The notes beneath the pieces were generated by a model. The model saw only the letters and a program-made list of their open reading frames with translations. It ran no database searches and was not told the DNA's origin. Source: Pteria penguin (taxonomy: Eukaryota; Mollusca; Bivalvia; Pterioida; Pteriidae). From it: a stretch of DNA of 64,000 bases. The stretch covers positions 50,881,667 to 50,945,666 of the forward strand of contig CM068586.1 of NCBI GenBank assembly GCA_035048485.1, read 5' to 3'. A program made the position numbers and the translations under genes. Positions 33,101-43,868 of this stretch are shown one piece after another (positions within the stretch are counted from its first letter, which is position 1; every line of letters begins with the position of its first letter).

Positions 33101-34048
33101 AGCAAAGTATCATGCTGTATATTTATAAAATCCTAAATATCATATTGATTTATTTGTTTACATCACTCAACCATTATTACGTGTACATAGTAACGGCATC
33201 TGCCTGATGCATCACATAGAAATTTCTACCTTTGCAACGGACCCACCCCAAGCAATGAGGGATCTTTTACGTGCCAGGTCTATCGTGACACGGAACCTTG
33301 GTTTGTACTGTCTCATCCGAAAGACAGAAGATCGGTATGCTCAAGGCGGGAGTCGAACCCGGGACCTTTTGGTTACGAGCCGAGCACCATATCCACTGAG
33401 CCATACCGGCTTCCTTATATAACAGAGAAGAAACAAATGCAAGTTGAAAAGTGGCAACATCTCCTGTACAACCAGTCCTACACTCCATTGAGGTCCCGTG
33501 TAATGGCATACGTTGGCACGTCTAATACCCCCAATGTGTCCTATGGGTCCATTATACAGATTCAGTATGACCAGTGGCGGATGTAGAGGGGAACGCCGCC
33601 CTCTTTTTTTTCAACACATATTTAAAAGGCATGTTTAAATGATAAGGTTGAAAACAGTCAAATAATATGAGTATAACTCTAGATTTGGCATCTAAAATGG
33701 CTGGGTATTTCACATGTGCCCCCCCCCTTTCGTTTTTGGAAATCTTGGATCCGCCACTGATGGTGTACACTCTTGCCATATGATATATAAAATAGTCCTG
33801 TCATAATATAACAAAGAAGATTAATAAGCAAGTATAAAGTAGTAAAATAACAGAAAAAATACAAAGGGATACGCTACCTTAAGGTTGTCAACAAATGTTG
33901 GAGTTTCCGGAACATCGTCATTTATAGACACGACCATAAAATTGTATTTATTGGTCTGAAATTTCAGCTGGGTGATTCCACCCTCGTAGTATGGCTTAAC
34001 TCCCTGGAGAACTCCCAGGAGGAGAAATAGAGCGCCCAGGATCCTCAT
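21156..34048 (-). CDS. CLCA: CLCA-family protein (calcium-activated chloride channel regulator), 12 exons, 941 aa
   Basis: Exons, in coding order: 34048-33878, 32472-32157, 31413-31127, 30750-30511, 29576-29373, 28799-28637, 28343-28237, 27946-27722, 26014-25753, 25117-24959, 23049-22807, 21604-21156. Phases all close. Residues 1-19 or so form a signal peptide. Residues 20-260 are the CLCA N-terminal metalloprotease-like domain. A von Willebrand A-like domain starts near 325, a beta-rich region follows (LLDNGAGA then EDGIYSRYF), and a fibronectin-III-like segment (VSWTAPGRRLDHGK) precedes a transmembrane helix at about 900-922 and a short cytoplasmic tail. Known CLCAs modulate TMEM16 channels and self-cleave. 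Here the HExxH motif reads HEFAT (168-172), and the MIDAS positions read DTPQD (335-339) and TCGE (422-425), so zinc and MIDAS metal binding are probably lost. The ATG at 34048 is chosen because it gives a clean signal peptide. Two donors (exons 8, 11) are tandemly duplicated. Confidence 0.95.
22010..22560. repeat. 32-bp minisatellite with CACGTG in many units, about 17 units
   Basis: The unit resembles CACGTGACTGGTTCATAAAG followed by AACGATGTCGGT. CACGTG (E-box) is kept in several units and is CAAGTG in others. It sits in the last CLCA intron. Confidence 0.92.
22621..22807 (-). repeat. Duplicated copies of the CLCA exon 11 donor junction
   Basis: The true junction is ACCATGGGAAAG|GTGGGTAG at 22807. 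Copies read ACCATCTGAAAG|GTGAGTAG at 22763, a partial with GTGAGTAG at about 22714, and AACTTAAGGAAAG|GTGAGTAC at 22627. Each copy also keeps upstream exon-like words such as CCTGGTC. Confidence 0.75.
23119..24230 (-). mobile_element. Pearl/Helentron-like non-autonomous element, core of six ~145-bp repeats
   Basis: On the minus strand it starts AGCTCACCTGAGCCAAAGGC (a near-palindrome) and ends AGCGATATAGGCTCATTTGG. The core holds six units of about 145 bp, each with CCAAGATGGCCGCCATTGGC and TCTGATTGGTTGACA. The layout (shared ends, tandem core) matches the pearl elements described in bivalves, which were later linked to Helentrons. Open frames inside are repeat artefacts. Confidence 0.82.
24561..24841 (-). 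mobile_element. tRNA-headed SINE, family A, full length with 14-bp target duplication
   Basis: AATTATCGCAATGA at 24547-24560 and 24842-24855. The head, core and (AATC)n tail are all present. This is the best reference copy of family A in the window. Confidence 0.95.
26325..26574 (-). mobile_element. SINE family A, 5'-truncated head
   Basis: Core and tail are very close to the 24561 copy, but the end of the tRNA-like head is missing. ACATCAT occurs on both sides and may be the target duplication. Confidence 0.88.
26790..26970 (+). mobile_element. SINE family A, decayed
   Basis: B-box-like AGGTTCGAATTC, then ACACCGGCAGGTCCCGTG, TTTCTCACTGCTC and GACGCATCAGACA in the family order. Confidence 0.6.
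27270..27721 (-). repeat. 28-bp minisatellite copied from the CLCA exon 8 donor junction, about 16 units
   Basis: Exon 8 ends CATAAAGTACAG|GTAGGAAAGAATT on the minus strand. The same 28-bp piece (exon end plus donor) repeats about 16 times into the intron, with the copies nearest the exon being the most alike. Using the next donor inward would add 28 nt and meet a stop within the first unit. Confidence 0.9.
28066..28116. repeat. (ATTC)n microsatellite
   Basis: An ATGC/ATTC tetranucleotide run in CLCA intron 7. Confidence 0.9.
31615..31930 (+). mobile_element. tRNA-headed SINE, family C
   Basis: The head has an A box (TAGCTCAGTCGGTTAGAC) and B box (GGGTTCGAATCCCCG), followed by a body with two copies of TTTGTGCTTTATATGTTTGT. 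The acceptor stem does not pair, so it is not a functional tRNA gene. It lies in CLCA intron 2, antisense to the gene. Confidence 0.65.
32776..32908. mobile_element. Palindromic element (perfect 35-bp arms)
   Basis: TGTCATGTTCTAATTTTTTA followed by ATTTACTTGGGGTGG at the left. The exact complement is at 32874-32908, and a third partial arm (AAAATTAGAACATGACA) lies in between. It is in CLCA intron 1. Confidence 0.8.
33142..33413 (-). mobile_element. tRNA-headed SINE, family A
   Basis: In CLCA intron 1. Core CGGACCCACCCCAAGCAATG; the head at the right end reads CCACTGAGCCATACCGGCTT on the plus strand. Confidence 0.88.
33572..33759. mobile_element. hAT-like MITE
   Basis: Ends CAGTGGCGGAT and ATCCGCCACTG form the terminal inverted repeats, a form common in hAT elements. 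No intact 8-bp target duplication is visible. It is in CLCA intron 1. Confidence 0.6.
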
Positions 34049-36496
34049 TCTTCTTACGCACGATGTGACAACCGATTCAAAGTGTTCCGGAGTTTGAAGG
34101 TGCGAGCAGTTGATCAACAAGGTATGAGAAACCTTCGTATCCTAGATAATCAGGATTGTACTGGCTTAAGATGTTCATATCGGTGGTGCATCCGGGAAAT
34201 TAGAAAGAGAAGGGGGGGGGCACATGTACCCAAGGAGGGGGCACGCTATTTATCAGTCATGTTTGGAATTTGAATATAAAACGAAAAGAATATGGTTGAT
34301 TTATTAAAATCGTTATGATAAAGCCTATCTGAAAACGACGGAAAGAGGGTCGAATTTCCGTTCGAAGGTTTCGCTCACCATAATGCTTAGTTGGTTTAAT
34401 ATTGTTTATTTATTCGATAAAAATAATATTGAATATTAAAAAAAAATAGTAATATGAAAATAGGCTTGCATCATCTATAATATATTGCATACAGACAAAC
34501 TAATGATGAACAAAAATATTTACAAAAAGAAAAAGGAAGAAAAACTGTAAACATGTTGTAAGTAGTGAGGGCAAAGTTCTCGGTATTACATAATCATGTA
34601 GGTTGGGTATTGGAAGAAGAAAAGGTCAACCCGTGCAAAGATAAAAATTGAACACAAATAAAACCCAACCAGTAGGCAGAACCAGAGCGGGGAATTGGTT
34701 CAAGGTATCAAAAACCAACCAGTAGGCAGAACCAGAGGGGGAGATGGGTTCAGGGTATGATCACAAAACACACTTCATTGTATATATTTAGCATATTGAA
34801 TTAATTCTTAATTACTGAATTCGGTTGTCTGGCATCGAATTTTCTCTTAGTGATATAAGAACTCTTTTCAAATCTAATTTATGAAATATATTCACACAGA
34901 CAAAGAAATTACTATGATCAGATTTAATCAGTATTTTAATTTCAATAAAACAGTAAGGTCTAAAGTAATAACTAAGGGACGGTCATTCTAGACATGACCA
35001 TTATGTGTTAAATAAAACCAGTTCAACACGCGACAGTGCGCGCATCCGGGTGGGAAGAGGGGGGGGGGGGGAGGGGCGTTGATTTTCCTAAAAACACTTC
35101 TTTTACCTCTTTTGCAGAAATATTTTAACTCACATCTTTGGACCCTCTCCAGAAAATTTGAATCACACATACTGACACTAATGTTCATGCACGGATCCAG
35201 TGGGGTGGACTGGGGTCCGGACCCACCCTGATATTTGGCGAAAATTACTTTTCTTATTAATTTTTTAGATGTAAAATAAGTTATTTTACACACCTAAAAG
35301 TATATTAAGACGGAGTGCTTTGAACAGCGGTCTGGTCCTCCGGAGTTGTATTCCAGGGACAAACAAGTTGGATACCCTTGATTTTTGCTATGCTGGTGTA
35401 AATTCTGAGACATTAAACAAAGTAAAAACAAAATCCAACGAAGTGTATATATATTACCTTTTTTTCAAACTAATCAAATAAAATCAACATGGATATGAAA
35501 CAGCTATCACAACCGACCACGGGAGATAAATCCAATTAGATTTTTCCTTTTTTTTTTTTTTTTTTTTTTTTGTTAATTGCATCGGGAACGGATGAGTAAC
35601 GAAATTCCGTATTTTTGCAGTGCTGGGTTCGCAGAAGTTTGAGGAAATATCAACACGAAAACGAAATAGAGAACTTAATCAGCAGATTAAGGATATACCC
35701 GGCTCGAAAAACTTTTATATCTCTGTACTAGAGTTCCCCTTATCAATTGCAGTTGATAACAAGAAAGATAACTCTAATTTAGTCATGAAAAAAGTTCCAG
35801 GGTTGCCAGGAATATTGCAAATACAGATTTTCGGTCTTTTCACCAGAAAGGTTTCAATTTCTTTGCTTCATTCAAGGGATTATTTATCCAATATACATGT
35901 ATTTTATTTAAAATATGAAGAGAAAATGTACGCCATGAAAAGAAAATATTGAGTAAAGCTTGTTTTTGCTTATACATGGCAATGAAAAATGTTTGAATCA
36001 GTCAATCAAGGAAGTTGAAAACTTCCAAATTTTCATATGGTAACCACATCAGACATCACTATGAGTCTTTATGATAGACCAGCAGAAGAAAGTGGTTCAG
36101 CTTTGAAGCAAATCTATCTTAAAACTGAATAAATAGATACGACCTTAAAGGCTTAAAAATCGCTTGGATGTTGTATAGGCTGACCTAAAATTTTTGAAAC
36201 GGAAGAGGGGGGGAAGGGTTGGATTAAAGCCTCCAACGAATAATGTTTTGCACTATTCGGTCAGGAAAGGGGGTTGCAGCCCTAAGATTGGTCGAAAATG
36301 ACATTTTCGTGGGTAAAATGTTCCGACAAAAGGAGGGGGTTGCAACCCCCTCTTAATCCGCCAATGTGTAGAATAACCATATAAAAATCATTTTATATGG
36401 TTATACTGCATACGAGCGATTGATAGGCCTGTATAGTCTGTATAGCTTGGGATAATTGATCAAACCGGTGTTTAATGTTAGAGAATCTGTATTAAT

Positions 36497-36717
36497 TAAT
36501 ATTTGATTGATTACTGTCTTACGTCACTCCACGATTATTTCACGTATATTGTGATGGCATCTGACTTCTGACCGATACATTGCTTAGAAATTTATACCTT
36601 TGTAACGGACCCTCCCGAAGCATAGAGAGATGCCACGTGCCACACCTACCGTGAGTTGAACCCAGGCCTCCCGGCCACGAGCTGATCACCTCATCCACTG
36701 GGCTACACTTGGCTTAT
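36497..36717 (-). mobile_element. SINE family A, internally deleted
   Basis: Tail and core are present, but the GTGACACGG...CTGTCTCATC part of the body is missing. Confidence 0.75.
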
Positions 36718-36764
36718 GAATTAAGGAGAATGTAATGGTGCTATATTTTACTGTTAATATCAGA

Positions 36765-37014
36765 ATGATCGATTATTGGTTTACGTCACTCCGTATATGA
36801 TGACGGCATCTGCCTGATGCATTGCATACAAATTTCTACCTTTCAACGGACCCACCCAAAGCAGTGAGGGATTTTTTACGTGCCACGCCTACCGTGACAC
36901 GGGACCTCGGTTTTCACTGTTTGATCCGAAAGACAGAACACCGGTGTGCCCAGGGCGGGAGTCGAAACCGGGACCTCTCGATCAGGAGCCGAGCATCTTA
37001 TCCACTAGGCCACT
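36765..37014 (-). mobile_element. SINE family A
   Basis: A nearly complete copy in the same orientation as its neighbour at 36497. Core CGGACCCACCCAAAGCAGTG, head to 37014. Confidence 0.82.
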
Positions 37015-37099
37015 TACATATATTCATATATACGGTATATACATAGTACAACAAGAAGCCCCATTGAGTCTCTATCCCTCACATTAGTTCCACGCTCAG

Positions 37100-37225
37100 A
37101 TTGTTGTATGCTTGGCCCTATATCAATAGGTTCCGTGTTCGAACCTCCATACTGTGCATTGCATCAAACAGACGCTGTCGTCATAAAAGTGAACTACTCT
37201 TGGTTTGGCGTAAAAGGACCGAGAC
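37100..37225 (+). mobile_element. SINE, decayed fragment
   Basis: B-box-like CGTGTTCGAACCTCC followed by GCATTGCATCAAACAGACGC and GTCGTCAT, in family A order. Confidence 0.45.
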
Positions 37226-37473
37226 GGAAAATAATATTATTTCAATATAAGTACTTATACTGTCACTGATCTATAACAGAGGTTTAGCTCACCTGGGGTC
37301 TATTCTTCTAAAAACAAATACGACAAACAAACCAGAAATCTTCAACGACAGATGAAATTACCCTGACATGGTGATGTAATGTCTTTGGTCAAACTGATCT
37401 TAGAGTCAATTGAGCTCAAATAAACAACCGGATTTCTGCCCAAACGTTAAGTTCTATTTTCGGTCCCTCAAAA

Positions 37474-37545
37474 ATGGCTCATCCAAATTTGATCAAACTT
37501 GACGAAATCATTAACAGAGATGTAGTATCAAGATTTATTCAAGAG
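37474..37545 (+). CDS. Possible first coding exon of an unrecognised gene
   Basis: ATG opens 24 codons with a charged, helical-looking sequence (MAHPNLIKLDEIINRDVVSR then FIQE), followed by AG|GTTTGT, a possible donor. I find no following exon that fits, and the neighbouring gene has its own start. This is a weak call. Confidence 0.2.
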
Positions 37546-38153
37546 GTTTGTTACTGGTTGCTTTCATAAGAGATGTAATTTATCAATTCTACATATTTTT
37601 TTAAATAATATCCGAGACATTTTTATGTGTATTAAAGAAATAATCGCACAGCAGAATCTGTTCCAATATATACAAAGCATGAAAGTTGAAGTAATACATT
37701 TATGTGACACATGAAATGAAAGGTAATGACGAATAGATCAACAAAAACAATAATTTAGAAACAGTGAGTGATTTTACGTGCCAAACGTATATTATTTATA
37801 CTGTCATATCCCAAGGACAGATAGAACGTGAGGCCAAAAAAAAAAAGATAAATCACATCAGAAAACTCCGAACTAACCGCAGAAATCGAAAGCAGTTCTC
37901 ACACCTGATTCCCAGAGCAATCTGGTATAGCAACCCAGGTGAGCTATACAGACCCCTATAGGCCTCTACTTTATCCGTAGGGGGCATTTTAATGGATGTG
38001 ATAACGTTTGCCCGAAGTTACTGCAATCTGCTGGTTATTGATGGAACCGATTAATAAAACTTAAAAAAAATAAAAATGGATAATGATAATGGCGCATATA
38101 GATTATAATACAAGCTGCCGTATATTCAAATTAGAAGAAGCCCCCGGATCACC

Positions 38154-41100
38154 ATGATAGTGTCATACAGTGGATGGTTTATTTTAAGCATTTTGGTGTG
38201 GAGTTACCATGACAACTTTGTTCTAATGGATGAATTCTCAGGTCTGTTGTTCAGTACGGAAGTATCAAGGGTAAGGGTTATTTTGTAAATTAACAGGAGG
38301 ATTCTCCTAGGAACACGATGAAGACGTTTGCTTTAAGCCAGACCCGAGAAATCCTTGTGGAAAAAGTTCTGAATAAAACTGAGGCAATTTTCAGATAAAG
38401 AAGTCTTAATATGAACTAAGGAATCATCCTGGGGAAAATCCGTAAAAAAACGAGGAATTTTCAGGGTAAATGGCCTATGTATAATAAGAGCACCTAAGAA
38501 TCCTCCACTTGGAAGTTCATAAAACCGAGGCTTCCCCAGGTAAGAAGTTCGTAATTAAACCAAAGAGTAGTGGGATAAATGATAAACGCAACAAAAGAAT
38601 ACGGAGGAATTTGGGGGGGGGGGGGGGGGAGTTCCTAATACCGAGGCGTCCTCGGGTAAAGAATCCGTAGTAAACCCGATGAGTCCTCAGGTAAACGGCC
38701 AACGAATGTAAAAGCCGACAATGAGCATAAACCGAGGATTCCTATAGTAAGAGTCAATAATAAAATCGACCAATATTTTGGTAAATAGCAAAAGTAGCAC
38801 CAACCATACGAACACTAAGGATACCTCGGATAATTATTTCATAAAACCGAGGAATTTTACGACCACTTATGAATCCTAACGTAAACAGTCGGTAATAAGG
38901 CTGAGATATATTAGAAAGGTAGTCTATTAACGAAGAATTTGGCGTTAATGACATTCAACATTTTTATTTGTTCCATGACAATGATAATCAATCTTTTTTG
39001 TTTAGATGGTTCTGTAGAAGAGCTGTGTTTTAAGAACTCAACACTGATTATTGCTCATCCAACCGAATGTCAACTGTACTATGACTGCAGCACCGGGGCA
39101 GAATTTTCAGAAAACGAGAGAGTGTTCGAAAGGTTTATGAAAGAGTGTTCGTATCCCGACCAGTTTGATAATGGGCGGAAGAAGTGTGTACCATTCACGG
39201 ATCCACATTTGGATTGCAAAACAAGAACAATCCACAAAGACAAATGTTTGTATTTCATCATTCATACAGTTTTCTTTCCATGAAGTACGAATTCTTAAAA
39301 TGCAAGGTCTCGTCGAAAAGGATTACGTGGGCAAATTACTCTATATTGCCACTTCTTTTTACTTCTGGGTCTGTCACTGGACATCAGTTAAAATTGTTTA
39401 TTTATAGACGAATATCCTTTAACTTCAAAATAACCATACAAAAAAACCAAAAACAAAACCAAAGAAAACCCCAAAAACAAAAACAAAAAACCCCCCAAAA
39501 AACAAAAAAAAAAACAAAAAAACAAAAAAAAAAAAAAACAAAAAAAAAAAAAGAAAAAAAAAAAGAAAAGAAAAGATGCAATATAACTAACTTAAAATGA
39601 ATAGATATAGAAATTTGATTAAATAAGATTAATTACAAATAGATAAACAAATAGATATTAAATCCATAACATTTTATTTTTACAGGCGACTATTGGTTGT
39701 TTAGTTGTCCGGTATCAAGCTGTATGGGACGGTGCTACATTGATAACCCGTCTTGTAAGAACATGGTGGACGGCGTACACGAACATGGCGTGAAGACAGG
39801 AGGCCCCAACTACATGGTGTGTTGGAGAGAGCGCCTTATCTCCACAGGCAAGTCAACGAAGAAGGGTTGTTGTTATGATTGTTGTTATTGTCGTTGTCAT
39901 CCTTGTTGTTGTTGTTATTGTCGTTGTCGTCCTTCTTGTTGTTGTTATTGTCATCGTCGTTGTTGTTGATGTCGCCATCGTTGTTGTTATTGTCGTTCTC
40001 GTCCTTGTTGTCTTTGTGATCCTTGTTGTTGTCGTCGTCGTTGTTGTTGATGTCGTCATCCTTGTTGTTACTTTTGTCATCCTAGTTGTTGTTGTCATCG
40101 TCGTCGTTGTTGTCGTCATTTTTGTTGTCGTTGTGATCCTTGTTGTTGTCGTCGTCGTTGTTGTTGATGTCGTCATCGTTGTTGTTATTGTCGTCATCCT
40201 AGTTGTTGTCGTCGTCGTTGTCGTCGTTGTTTTTGTTGTCTTTGTGATCCTTGTTGTTGCCGCAATCAGTGTTGCTGTTGTTGTCGTCGTTATAGTCGTC
40301 CTTGTTGTTGTTGTCATTGTCATTGTTGTTGTTGTTTCTTCTTTTTATTAATGTTTTATGCTATTAAACAGATTTACAATATATTTAAGGAATGACTGTC
40401 TTTTTTTCTAGGTTCATGGGGAATGAACTTGGTGGGAAACAAACAAATCGCGTGAACCGCGAAGCGGTTCTCGAATGATTTGTTTGTTTCTCACCCAAGT
40501 TCATTCCCCATGAACCTAGAAAAAAGACAGCCATTCCTTATATTTACAATGCATTTTAAAAGGTTCTTTTTTGAAAACAAAATATCGAATTCCCCGTTAT
40601 CAAACTGGCAAGGACCGAATTTTTCCTGAAGTGGAAAAGTACTTCCGCCACGCAATACAGTGCGTATCTAGAATACTAAAAATACTCTATCTGTCCAGGT
40701 AATTTCTTTAATTGCTCAAAATTAACAGATGCATTAATTTCGTTTTTACAATTCTTATATTTAATTAAGTAAGCTCCGCCTCTTTTTATATTACTACGCA
40801 TGTGATTTGCCATACGCCGGGTACTACTTCCATGACCCAAGTTCATGGGCTGATGAACCGAGTCTGTTTAGCATGGTTCATCAAAGGAATTAGACTAGCA
40901 TTGTAAATATTACATTTACATATAACAACTGAACCATTCCTTCTCATTTCATTTCATTGAAAAGAAGATACCATATGTAGTAAAAATAAAAAGCAAACAA
41001 TTTATTTTTAAACCGATTCTAACAGCTGCGCCAAATTCAGCAACTTTGAATACATACATGGCCATGTGACGAAAGTTCATGTGACAAGTTTAAAATTTAA

Positions 41101-41332
41101 CTATCGACCAGTACAGAAACAATCAAAATCTACATATAATTGTCAAATGCATGCATGGTTTTACCATTTACATATATTTACAATGTATACATTATATACT
41201 AATTCTGTTTTATTTCCTTTATTTATTTATTCATTCATTCATTTATTTTATATATATTTATTTATTTTTATAGGAATTTGTGAAAAGATAAATGGCAGGC
41301 AGCTTCTCTTCAAAGACGGAATTTGCCAATAA
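38154..41332 (+). CDS. Secreted cysteine-rich protein with a peritrophin-A chitin-binding domain, 4 exons, 182 aa
   Basis: Exons: 38154-38241, 39006-39245, 39686-39847, 41274-41332. Phases close, and each split codon restores a sensible residue (for example TGC Cys at the exon 2/3 join). Residues 1 to about 20 are a signal peptide (hydrophobic WFILSILVW). Residues about 38-101 are a six-cysteine CBM14 domain with HPTECQLYYDC. The C-terminal half is a second cysteine-rich segment (WLFSCPVSSCMGRCYIDNPS) with conserved-looking spacing, possibly a diverged chitin-binding-like unit. Such proteins act in extracellular chitin matrices (gut lining, periostracum or shell); which one applies here is unknown. 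The exon 1 donor (CAG|GTCTGT) is weak, and intron 3 uses a GC donor (CAG|GCAAGT). The stop codon overlaps an AATAAA. The first exon is the least certain. Confidence 0.8.
38330..38935. repeat. Degenerate tandem repeat in intron 1 with donor-like words
   Basis: Recurring ACCGAGGAATTTTC and CTCAGGTAAACGG-type phrases (for example 38460, 38535, 38650, 38690, 38845) at about 45-60-bp spacing. They resemble the exon 1 end GAATTCTCAG|GT, but the match is short. Confidence 0.5.
39430..39577. repeat. A-rich low-complexity run
   Basis: (CAAAAA)n and (A)n sequence in intron 2 of the chitin-binding gene. Confidence 0.9.
39864..40345. repeat. (GTT/GTC)n trinucleotide repeat, about 480 bp
   Basis: It starts about 17 nt after the GC donor of intron 3. 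The periodic sequence leaves long frames open on both strands (poly-Val-rich plus, poly-Thr-rich minus), but it lies between two phase-matched exons and is intronic. Confidence 0.95.
40387..40539. mobile_element. 153-bp palindromic MITE
   Basis: Two 63-nt arms (40387-40449 and 40477-40539) are complementary except at a few positions. The 27-nt loop contains its own small hairpin (GAACCGCGAAGCGGTTC). It lies in intron 3 of the chitin-binding gene. Confidence 0.85.
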
Positions 41333-41334
41333 AA
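41329..41334 (+). terminator. Poly(A)-signal hexamer overlapping the stop codon
   Basis: CAATAAAAAG at the end of the chitin-binding reading frame: the TAA stop is part of AATAAA. An ATTAAA-type hexamer further on (about 41453) may be the signal actually used. Confidence 0.4.
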
Positions 41335-42885
41335 AGTCAATTTGCCAAACGTCCGCAAAAAAACAATGAGAGTGTGCTCGAACCACTCAACGGCGCTGTA
41401 TATGATATAAATGTAGAAGTCAGAGGAAATTATAGAATTATGTAACAATCTTTATTAAATCAAAATAGTATTTGTTGTGTATACAGGTACTTGCATTGTT
41501 TTATTTGAGTATATTTCATCATGTAGATTTAATCAAATATATTTCATTACCGGGGTATGTAGATTTAGTCAAATGCATTGACATCCCAAATCTGATTAAG
41601 ATTGTGTGTTCCTTCGATTCCCTTGATTATGCGGCTCTTGACATGTGAACTTGTAAATTCATACATGTACAGTAAAACGATAATGTAATTCCATTGACTA
41701 TGAAAATTCCTCGTTTTGAGATATTTGCCAATCATTTGCGATTATCAAACTTGAGATCGTTTTCACCGGGTACAGCCCAGTATTCGGGGTGCTTGTTGTG
41801 TTGCGACTCGGGTGTCTGCGCTGAGGCGGCGAAAAGCAGACGGAGGTATATATAAGCTTATATATAACTACAGAAATAAGATATCTAGCCAACCAAAACT
41901 GATCTCATTGCACTCAACAAATATCGGAACATACATGTTACCGTTTTCATAATTTCGTTTCACTGTCGTTGAATCTCTCAAACTCTTCATGACCATTTCA
42001 CGAGGTAGACGGTACATTAAAAAAAAAAAACCCCACATTTTGACTTGTCATAAATGACTTAAAATCTTACTGGGCGAAAATGTTCATAACAGGAGGCACG
42101 AAGAATGGTCGCATCTTCCTATTTATTATGCTTTTATTTTCCAATACAACGATATAGATGAAACATTCAACAATTTTCTTATGCTGTGTATCACTGCGTA
42201 GCATCACGTGACTAAAGTTGGTGAATCCACGAATTGAAAATGGAGACAAAAAGCTCACTTCGAAGAGTACAAACAGGTGTTTTGATAATTGTATTGACAC
42301 AATTATATATATTGATAGTCCATGTCCTTCTACAAACCGATAGTGATGTAATTGTCAACTTTTCAGTCAATAAATCATTGTAGTTTTTACGAACATTGAG
42401 ACAAAAGTCACGAACAAGCCAAATATGTTTATGTAACGTTATGGTAGTTTCCATGAATTTATGAAAATTTACCTAATCCTTAGCTTTGCTGGAATATTCA
42501 TAGTTAAAAGTGATATTGCATGTTATTTGCTAATCCGCATGTTCTGCTTGCCTAAAAACTATTCGTCTAAATCTGTATTTAAAGTTATTTCTTACTCTTT
42601 TTTGACATTGATGGGTTCCACGATTGATATTGTCAACAAGCAAAAGTGATGAGTTTCCACGTAAATAATTGAGAAATTGGAAAATACCGTGCCATTATGT
42701 AACTTACAGCTTTGTTAATGTTACTTTTTATTTTTCTTTTGTTTTTCATATCTTTTCTATTTTTTTAATAATCCAAAATGAGACCTAAAACAAAGCTGTC
42801 CAAAAATATACACTTTCAATTGGTTGCCACTAGAGAGATCAATTTTGTATCGGTGAACGCTTAAGAAAATATTGTATCGCTAAAA

Positions 42886-43173
42886 TTGAAACCAAAAGGA
42901 TATGAAAAGAGAAAAGGAAAAACGCCGTCTAGCAAAATAAAACATTCAAGAAAGAGGACGTTAAAAGCGTTGCAATCTGCGAGATCTTTATTTCTGAATG
43001 ATTCAAAGGCCAATGATGAAGAACTGGATTTTGTTAAAATTTCATATAATGATGATGATGATGAAAGTTATCATGACGTTAAAGTTGATACACTGACTTC
43101 TAAACAAATCCAGAAATGTCCATATGAGTTGTTTTATGAAATCTGTGGAATTTTGTTAAAAACAAAACATTAA
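42886..43173 (+). pseudogene. Lysine-rich open frame inside the foldback element
   Basis: 95 codons without an upstream ATG in frame (it opens at TTG). It is basic at the start (KPKGYEKRKGKTPSSKIKHS) and acidic in the middle (NDDDDESYHD). Base use is biased unlike spacer DNA, suggesting a decayed or partial coding exon of the element. Function unknown. Confidence 0.4.
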
Positions 43174-43263
43174 AATTGACTTCCGATGAGAAAGCAACGC
43201 AACGGTTCTAAATTTATCAAACATTCGGTAAATTGATTTAAGCAGCCAGTACCAAGAAATTAA

Positions 43264-43536
43264 GGATTGGATTGATTCTTGTTACATGTCACTACACGAT
43301 TATTGCACGCATTTGGTGACGCCATCCGCCTGGTGTATTGCATACAAATTTAGACCTTTGTAACAGACCCACCAGATGCAGTGAGAGATCTTTTACGTGT
43401 CACACCAACAGCAACACAGGACCTCGAAGTTTTCTGCCTCATCCGAAAGACATAACACCGGCATGACTAGGACAGGCTTCGAACCCGAACCTCCGAATCA
43501 CTAAGCGAGTCCCATACCACTGGACCAACTCGGCTC
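43264..43536 (-). mobile_element. tRNA-headed SINE, family A, inside the foldback element
   Basis: The core (CAGACCCACCAGATGCAGTG on plus) and a tRNA-like head at the right end are recognisable. No clear target duplication. It entered after the foldback element did. Confidence 0.8.
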
Positions 43537-43682
43537 TTAATAATTGGGTGGTAGCATCTCTGATCTACTTTTTAATTAGGTGAAATCAACTACTGATCAA
43601 TCAGGACGACAGAAAAAATTAATATTCGCGGATGATTAGTTGTGCAAGTGGGTAATTTCTCGGTATTAGAATTAAAATTGCC

Positions 43683-43868
43683 TTACCTATGCCTCTGTAA
43701 ATTTACCTGACTGAAGAATCTCCGCCCACAACATGCATAGGGTCCATTTCCTTTATGTTTTAACCTACGGGCATAAACGCCAGACTTGCTTTTAAATGTT
43801 TTCCCACAAGTGGGACACATGAGTTTGTTTATGTTATAGAAAAAAATTATAAAAACATGATATAACAT
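43683..43868 (-). pseudogene. C2H2 zinc-finger exon fragment inside the foldback element
   Basis: The frame reads one classic half-finger, CPTCGKTFKSKSGVYARRLK with H after it, then a second CCGRRFFSQVNLQRHR. It ends at CATAG|GTAAGG, a strong donor, so it looks like an exon whose partner is lost or displaced by the SINE. The second finger's CxxC pair is compressed to CC. Probably the DNA-binding part of the element's own protein. Confidence 0.5.

Larger units (their letters stand above)
34049..37473. other. Intergenic spacer upstream of CLCA, repeat-rich, no gene recognised
   Basis: Contains G-run hAT-like debris at about 35040-35230 and 36190-36365 (GGATCCAGTGGGGTGG, AATCCGCCAATG). It also holds a ~50-bp tandem duplication at 34664-34760 (CCAACCAGTAGGCAGAACCA) and three SINEs listed separately. 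The frame 35620-35952 has no recognisable motif. Confidence 0.5.

Noticed and set aside
35620..35952. 110-aa open frame upstream of the chitin-binding gene
   Set aside because: No recognisable motif, no promoter or partner exon that I can see.
39853..40351. Long open frames (156-158 aa) of Val-rich or Thr-rich protein
   Set aside because: They lie wholly in a GTT/GTC microsatellite between two phase-matched exons. The openness comes from the repeat.
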